Below, in pieces: positions 14,595 to 19,170 of a DNA stretch of 19,170 bases; the stretch's first letter is position 1; each line of letters starts with the position of its first letter. The DNA comes from Planctomycetia bacterium (GTDB lineage: Bacteria; Planctomycetota; Phycisphaerae; Phycisphaerales; SM1A02), in NCBI GenBank assembly GCA_005799205.1, contig SYHM01000199.1, forward strand, positions 1 through 19,170. Direction: 5' to 3'. Position numbers and translations under genes: made by a program. Below the pieces are notes generated by a model. The model was not told where the DNA came from and did no database searches. It saw only the letters and a program-made list of their open reading frames with translations.

Positions 14595-17486
14595 ATGGAA
14601 CCTCCACGACTGAGTGCCGTTCACGAGTGCTTCGAGCTGCTCGCCGAGGGAGCCGACGATGGGGTTCTCGCACGCTTTGCCCCCGATGTCGTCGACGAGG
14701 CCAGGGGATTGCTCGCGGAACACGCAGCGCTTGATGCGAGGGGCACTCCAACACCAAGGGGACTCGAACCAAGGTCGAGCCTCATCGGAAGCGAGATTGC
14801 AGGATTTCAACTCATTGGCACTCTTGGCGCCGGTGCGAGCGGAGAGGTGTACCTCGCGCGCCAATCAAAGCCCGACAGGCTCGTCGCGTTCAAGTTGCTC
14901 TGGCCCTGCACGCGTGCCGAAGCGCGGGACGCCGAGCGCGAAGTCGCCGCGCTTGCCGCGCTTGAGCATTCTGGTATCGCGCGGCTCTATCAGGCTGGTA
15001 CATGGGAGTGCAGTGGCGCGTTCCGCACCTGGCTCGCGATGGAGTATGTCGACGGTGCCCGCCCGCTTGACTCATCGCTGGCCGGTTCGATGCTGCTGCG
15101 CGATCGCGTTGCGCTGTTGGCAGACCTCGCCGACGCGGTCGCACACGCGCATGGGTGCGGGATCATCCACCGCGACCTCAAGCCCGCGAATGTGCTCATT
15201 GATTCACGCGGCCGTGCGGTCGTCATCGACTTCGGATTCGCCCGGCGTGAAACCACCGCGGAACGCACGCTGACAATGCTCGGCGAGCGTGTTGTTGGGA
15301 CGCTCGCATATCTCGCTCCCGAGGCACTCCAGCAGGGGCGACCGTCTGATGTGCGCGCGGACATCTTTTCACTTGGGGCCATTGCATACGAACTGTTCTC
15401 AGGTCAGCCGATGCGGCGACTCGATGGACTGTCGCTCGCGCAAGCGCTTGCAGCGATTCAGTCGAGCGTGCCCACTCGGTTGGGGGCGGTTGATCGTCGT
15501 CTGCGTGGTGATCTCGATCGCATCACAGCGAAAGCAACGGACGCTGACCCATCGAGGCGGTACGCGGGGGCGGCACTCTTGTCACACGACCTGCGATTGC
15601 ATCTTGCTGGACTGCCAGTTCTCATCGAGCAGCAGACGATGCGCGAACGCCTTGTGCGATGGGTGCGTCGTCACTGGCGACTCACCGTGGCGCTGAGTGC
15701 GCTGGCGTGTGTGCTGATTGCAACGACGCTCATCTCGCTGCAATTCGCGCGAGAAACAGCCGCACAGGCACGTCGTGCAACGCTCGCAGCCGCAGCGAGC
15801 GCGATCGAGGCGAACGATCAGCTCGCGTTCGGACAGGCGATCGCGGCGCTGCCTGATGACGGATCGCCCGAAGTCGCGCTGCTGCATCGCGCGCAAGCGT
15901 GTCGCGGCGAGTTGGTTGCTACTGGCGATTGGTACGCGCTCGCGGTGAGCCCCGATGGCACCTGGATCGCAGGGGTTGTCGCGCGCGAGGGTCCATACCG
16001 ACTTGAGCGAATCTCCGCGGGTGCGTGTGTGTGGTCCACGTCGGTGCTGAGTTCGAATGTTGGTGGAGTCGCAATCTCTCCTCGTGGCCGCCTCATCGCA
16101 GTCGCACGAGACGATGGGTCGCTGCTCATCGTTGACTCGGATGATGGCCGCGTGCTGCATGAAGTCACGGCGATGGAGGATCAGGCAGGGGGCGATGTCT
16201 GCTGGCAGAGCGACGAGACTCTCGTGCACGCCGTGCGTTCGGCGAGGTTGATTGATGTCACGAATGGGCGTGTCACAAAGACGGTCGACGACCTTGGCAT
16301 CGCAGAAGCGCGTGTGATCGAGCGTCGCAATGGTGGAGGATTCGTCATCGCAGCAGAGCGCGGTGCGTGCATCGTCGACGATGAACTCGCAGTGATCGAG
16401 CGGCTCGAGACTTCGGAGTTTCGGCAGACGGCGGCCCAGGGTCTTGAAGTTGATTCGGTCCTGATCGGCGGATGGGATCGCACTGTGCGGCGTTATGTCA
16501 GCGGATCGTCGAAGCCACTTTGGACAGGCCGCGCGCACCGCGACATCGTGTGGACCGTTGGTGTGTTGCCAGACGGAAGGCCATTTTCAGCTGGTGCCGA
16601 TGGACTGCTCGCGATCTGGGACGCAGCGACTGGCGCAGCAGTCACGATCCCCGTCGCCGATGATGTGGTGTGGACCGCCGCAGTCTCAGGCGATGCACTC
16701 TGGGTCGGCAGCATGCACGGACTGCGACGCCTTGCACTCGCTGATCTCGCGTCGTGGGTTGGAGAGCCTGGGATTGCGCCAACGACTGTGGTGAGCCAGC
16801 AGTGGACGGCGCATGTCGATGCGAATGGACGAGGCGTGGTGAAGTGGATCGACGAACGCGTTGTGGCGTGTAGCGCCGTTGCCGGTCGGCGGCTTGTGAA
16901 GCTCGCGAGCACCGACGACGCGAGGTGGCTCGTGGCGGTTGACTCGCAAGGAGAACTCAGCGCATTCGACGCGCGAACTGGTGCGCAGTTGTGGCGCACA
17001 GGCGCTGTATCGCACGACGATGATCACGAGCCAGGTGGAATCGCCGCGGTCGTTGTTGACGCGGTGCGCGGGCGCGTGGTGCTCGCATCGCGGCATGGCG
17101 GTTGCGTTGCGTTGTCGCTTGACGATGGAAGCGTGCAGTGGATGCGCGAGATCGGTGGGCAATGCGTGTGCGTGGGAGTGTCGACCGTGGATGGGTCGAT
17201 CATTGCAGGCGACAGGGATGGACTCCTGGTGCGTATCGACGAGCGCGGCGGGGCAGTGCAAGCGTCCGCGAGACATCAAAGGACGCGCGCGATTCGTATC
17301 GCCTTTACCGACGACGGCTCGCGCGCAGTGGTCGCTGGAAGCGATGGATCACTCAGGCTCATCGACGCGAAGAGTCTTGAGGAGCGGCTAACACTCAGAG
17401 TGTCGAGCGCGCTGCTCGATGCGCTGTGGATCGCACCAGACGGCATCTGGACCGTCGACCGCGAAGGAGTGAGGAGGAGGAGGTAG
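14595..17486 (+). CDS. Membrane Ser/Thr kinase with C-terminal WD40/PQQ-like propeller
   Basis: This 963-residue signalling receptor has a short helical N-terminus (1-50, including ARGLLAEHAALD, like the small protein across the intergenic region). A complete Hanks-type kinase domain spans ~71-340: glycine loop GTLGAGASGEVYLA, catalytic Lys100, HRDLKPANVL with Asp194, DFG at 212-214, and APE at 241-243. A single TM helix at ~362-384 follows an Arg/Trp-rich juxtamembrane segment. After a helical linker, the extracytoplasmic part (~430-955) has repeats of WD40/PQQ type, such as SPRGRLIAVARDDGSLLIVD, PDGRPFSAGADGLLAIWD and DDGSRAVVAGSDGSLRLID. The kinase should be active, since all key residues are present; the ligand is unknown. 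The ATG lacks a strong Shine-Dalgarno. The gene ends in a GAGG-repeat tract coding RRRR, 6 bases from the convergent DUF262 gene. Confidence 0.92.
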   Translation: MEPPRLSAVHECFELLAEGADDGVLARFAPDVVDEARGLLAEHAALDARGTPTPRGLEPRSSLIGSEIAGFQLIGTLGAGASGEVYLARQSKPDRLVAFKLLWPCTRAEARDAEREVAALAALEHSGIARLYQAGTWECSGAFRTWLAMEYVDGARPLDSSLAGSMLLRDRVALLADLADAVAHAHGCGIIHRDLKPANVLIDSRGRAVVIDFGFARRETTAERTLTMLGERVVGTLAYLAPEALQQGRPSDVRADIFSLGAIAYELFSGQPMRRLDGLSLAQALAAIQSSVPTRLGAVDRRLRGDLDRITAKATDADPSRRYAGAALLSHDLRLHLAGLPVLIEQQTMRERLVRWVRRHWRLTVALSALACVLIATTLISLQFARETAAQARRATLAAAASAIEANDQLAFGQAIAALPDDGSPEVALLHRAQACRGELVATGDWYALAVSPDGTWIAGVVAREGPYRLERISAGACVWSTSVLSSNVGGVAISPRGRLIAVARDDGSLLIVDSDDGRVLHEVTAMEDQAGGDVCWQSDETLVHAVRSARLIDVTNGRVTKTVDDLGIAEARVIERRNGGGFVIAAERGACIVDDELAVIERLETSEFRQTAAQGLEVDSVLIGGWDRTVRRYVSGSSKPLWTGRAHRDIVWTVGVLPDGRPFSAGADGLLAIWDAATGAAVTIPVADDVVWTAAVSGDALWVGSMHGLRRLALADLASWVGEPGIAPTTVVSQQWTAHVDANGRGVVKWIDERVVACSAVAGRRLVKLASTDDARWLVAVDSQGELSAFDARTGAQLWRTGAVSHDDDHEPGGIAAVVVDAVRGRVVLASRHGGCVALSLDDGSVQWMREIGGQCVCVGVSTVDGSIIAGDRDGLLVRIDERGGAVQASARHQRTRAIRIAFTDDGSRAVVAGSDGSLRLIDAKSLEERLTLRVSSALLDALWIAPDGIWTVDREGVRRRR

Positions 17487-17492
17487 GGGGGG

Positions 17493-19170
17493 TTACGTGG
17501 AGGGCAGGGATGCGACGCTCAAAAACTCGTTGAGCCGAATCGCAATGAGGCGTCGCCTCTCAGCGAGGAATTCGGGAAAACAATCACGCGGCAAGAGCGC
17601 TGGGTCAGTTGGCACACACTGCGCGCGGAAGATGTGGTCGCCGTGGCGCTCAAGTAGTTCTGGGATGTACTTGGATGGATCGCTCGCACTGATCTTGCGA
17701 TTCGCTCTGCCAGCGATGAATGCGAGGTTGGCGATGTCGTTCACTTGCCGAAGTTTGTAAACCCCATCGAGGTGCGCCTTGGGAAAAATATGATGACACT
17801 GAAGGCGCTGTTGCTGGCCAGGATGATCAAGCGCGATCCCAACATTACTGTGCCAGTCCTTCGCGCCGTTGGCGCGGAAGGCCAAGAACATCGTCTTGAA
17901 AAATGCACTGCGCTTGTTGCGACCTTCGAGGTCACTCGGCGTTACTTCAAGTGTGCCAACTTGTCGCCGCAATCGCTCAATGAGCCCATCCACACTCCCG
18001 TCGGCGCGCAGCACCGCGAGGTCCTCGTCCAACAGGGTTTCAGACGAGGACCGCGAGTACCGCCCCTTCGCGTTGGCCAACAGCACCCACCGGCGCAGCG
18101 CCTCAGCCTCATCCTGGGAAACCTGATACATGCGCTTGTGACCGAAGTAGGCGAGCGCGAGCGCGAGCGCGAGATAGGGTGAAGAGAGCAGTGCTGGGCT
18201 GTCGATCTGCGCGTTGCTCTTGAGAAAGCTGAGCGCATATTCCATTGCGGGCCTGCACTCGCTCCAGCCATTCTCGAGCAGCGCACTGCTCATGCCGCGC
18301 ACTCTTCGAAAGCGTGATTGCGCTGTTGCAATCACCACCAGATTGCGAATGTGAAGGCTCAGGTCAAAGTCGAATCCTTGCGCCGCACATGAGTCGTCAA
18401 ACTTCTCAAAGATCGCGAGCGAATTGCGCCACTTCGCGGTGACCTGAGCCAACGCGAGATCAGAGCCGCGCAGTTTCGCGCCGAGCGAATTGACTCGTAC
18501 GAAGACTTCCGTGACCTCGTCGTAGTTCATCGAGCTTGGAAGCACCTCCATCCCGAACAGGTAGTTTCGAATCTCGCGAAGTCGCTCGAGTCGTGAGGAG
18601 TACTTGTCGTACCGGGGATCATTGAAGTCTGCGACACCAGCCTTCTTCAGGAATGGGCGATCGCTCCCGTCCTTGAACACCTCCGACACTGAGACCCAGT
18701 TCGGCAACTGCGCGAGGCGCTTCGTTCCAACCACAAATGCCATTTTTTCAAATCGCTTCAGAAGCTCCTCTTCGTCCGAGTCGGGCGCGTCGTTGTCCGC
18801 AAGTTCGTCTTCGTCGGAAGCGTCATCGCCACTACCGTCGTCCACTTCGGTCACCACTTCCAATTCGTCGGGATGGTCTAAGTTGAAGAGAATCTCGACC
18901 GGTTTCTTCCTCCCACGAACAGTGACGGGCTTGCCAGCGAGCACAGCAGCGAGCGATGTGATCCGTTGTTGCCCGTCCAGTAGCAATCGTTGAGCGTGAA
19001 AGGCGGGCGCTTCCTGTTCAACGGCAGCATCGCGCAGTGCAACATCCTCTGTGGTTTCCCACACGAGAATGGTGCCGGCGGGATATCCCCGATAGAGCGA
19101 GTCGAGCAGGTCGCGGACACGGGTACCTGGCCACACATAGCGGCGCTGCATCTCGGGAAGCGCCAACTCA
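17493..19170 (-). CDS. DUF262 / HNH (GmrSD-like) protein, 5' end missing
   Basis: About 558 residues are visible; the frame stays open to the window edge, so the N-terminus lies outside. The left part is a DUF262 (GmrS-like) domain: ELALPEMQRRYVWPG, then LLDSLYRGYPAGTILVWE and the signature LLLDGQQRITSL (~61-72), whose family is linked to NTP-dependent DNA cleavage. A strongly acidic insert (~108-140, DDASDEDELADND) interrupts it. The C-terminal part is an HNH-type nuclease region with QCHHIFPKAHL (~456-466), Asn-containing VNDIANLAFI and NRKISASDPSKYI, as in DUF1524-type GmrD domains. Related fused proteins act in defence against modified or foreign DNA, but others have no known role, so defence is inference. 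The TTG at 19164-19166 is not the likely start, since the frame reads on with Glu and the family normally has more N-terminal sequence. Confidence 0.88.
   Translation of the reverse strand, partial: ELALPEMQRRYVWPGTRVRDLLDSLYRGYPAGTILVWETTEDVALRDAAVEQEAPAFHAQRLLLDGQQRITSLAAVLAGKPVTVRGRKKPVEILFNLDHPDELEVVTEVDDGSGDDASDEDELADNDAPDSDEEELLKRFEKMAFVVGTKRLAQLPNWVSVSEVFKDGSDRPFLKKAGVADFNDPRYDKYSSRLERLREIRNYLFGMEVLPSSMNYDEVTEVFVRVNSLGAKLRGSDLALAQVTAKWRNSLAIFEKFDDSCAAQGFDFDLSLHIRNLVVIATAQSRFRRVRGMSSALLENGWSECRPAMEYALSFLKSNAQIDSPALLSSPYLALALALAYFGHKRMYQVSQDEAEALRRWVLLANAKGRYSRSSSETLLDEDLAVLRADGSVDGLIERLRRQVGTLEVTPSDLEGRNKRSAFFKTMFLAFRANGAKDWHSNVGIALDHPGQQQRLQCHHIFPKAHLDGVYKLRQVNDIANLAFIAGRANRKISASDPSKYIPELLERHGDHIFRAQCVPTDPALLPRDCFPEFLAERRRLIAIRLNEFLSVASLPST
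18151..18173. repeat. Hexanucleotide tandem repeat inside the DUF262 gene
   Basis: GCGAGC is repeated 3.8 times. On the minus strand it encodes an alternating Leu-Ala stretch (YLALALALAYFG). Gain or loss of a unit would keep the frame, so it is not a phase-variation switch. Confidence 0.6.

Noticed and set aside
15582..16538. A 318-residue minus-strand open frame inside the kinase-propeller gene.
   Set aside because: It lies opposite the end of the kinase domain, the TM segment and the propeller, which are unmistakably coding on the plus strand; the Arg/Cys-rich translation matches nothing.

Overview
The window looks like a chromosomal stretch of a GC-rich planctomycete, most likely in or near the Phycisphaerae. 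The evidence is a secreted beta-helix protein ending in two diverged dockerin-like repeats of the form DGxVNGxDLxxLLxxWG, an ECF sigma factor of the TIGR02999-like type common in Planctomycetota and Acidobacteria, and two Hanks-type Ser/Thr kinases, one fused to a membrane segment and a WD40/PQQ-like propeller. This assignment is inference from family distribution. I found no tRNA, rRNA, insertion sequence, phage gene or CRISPR array.

Layout. At 1-893 are the N-terminus of a Ser/Thr kinase (running off the left edge) and a two-helix DUF3592 membrane protein, both on the minus strand. A DUF1801 protein follows on the plus strand (935-1366) and converges on a 998-residue hybrid sensor histidine kinase (1363-4359, minus) with HisKA, HATPase, a degenerate receiver, a complete receiver and an Hpt domain. 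Divergent from it is a YyaL/SSP411-type thioredoxin-fold protein (4419-6350), followed at once by three lipoproteins in series (6364-7776). The first has a SmpA/BamE-like fold and the other two are diverged copies of each other.

A minus-strand operon (7849-10412) encodes a SNF2 helicase with a C-terminal SWIM zinc finger, translationally coupled to a 239-residue unknown protein. Next, all on the minus strand, are a secreted beta-helix/dockerin-like protein (10686-13487), a 67-residue protein resembling the N-terminal module of planctomycete kinases (13583-13786) and an overlapping ECF sigma factor (13779-14417). Divergent from the sigma factor is a 963-residue kinase-propeller receptor (14595-17486). 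The last gene is a DUF262/HNH protein of the GmrSD-like type (17493 to the right edge, 5' end missing).

How the genes may work together. Most of the window is signalling (two Ser/Thr kinases, one hybrid His kinase, one ECF sigma) plus cell-envelope proteins. The most coherent regulatory unit is sigma factor + small kinase-N-terminus-like protein + divergent membrane kinase, whose shared 177-bp intergenic region carries three exact 11-bp-spaced direct repeats and two dyads. The most coherent uncharacterised units are the three-lipoprotein operon and the SNF2-SWIM/partner operon. The DUF262/HNH gene is the only clear candidate for defence against foreign DNA. Intergenic gaps are all shorter than 300 bp.
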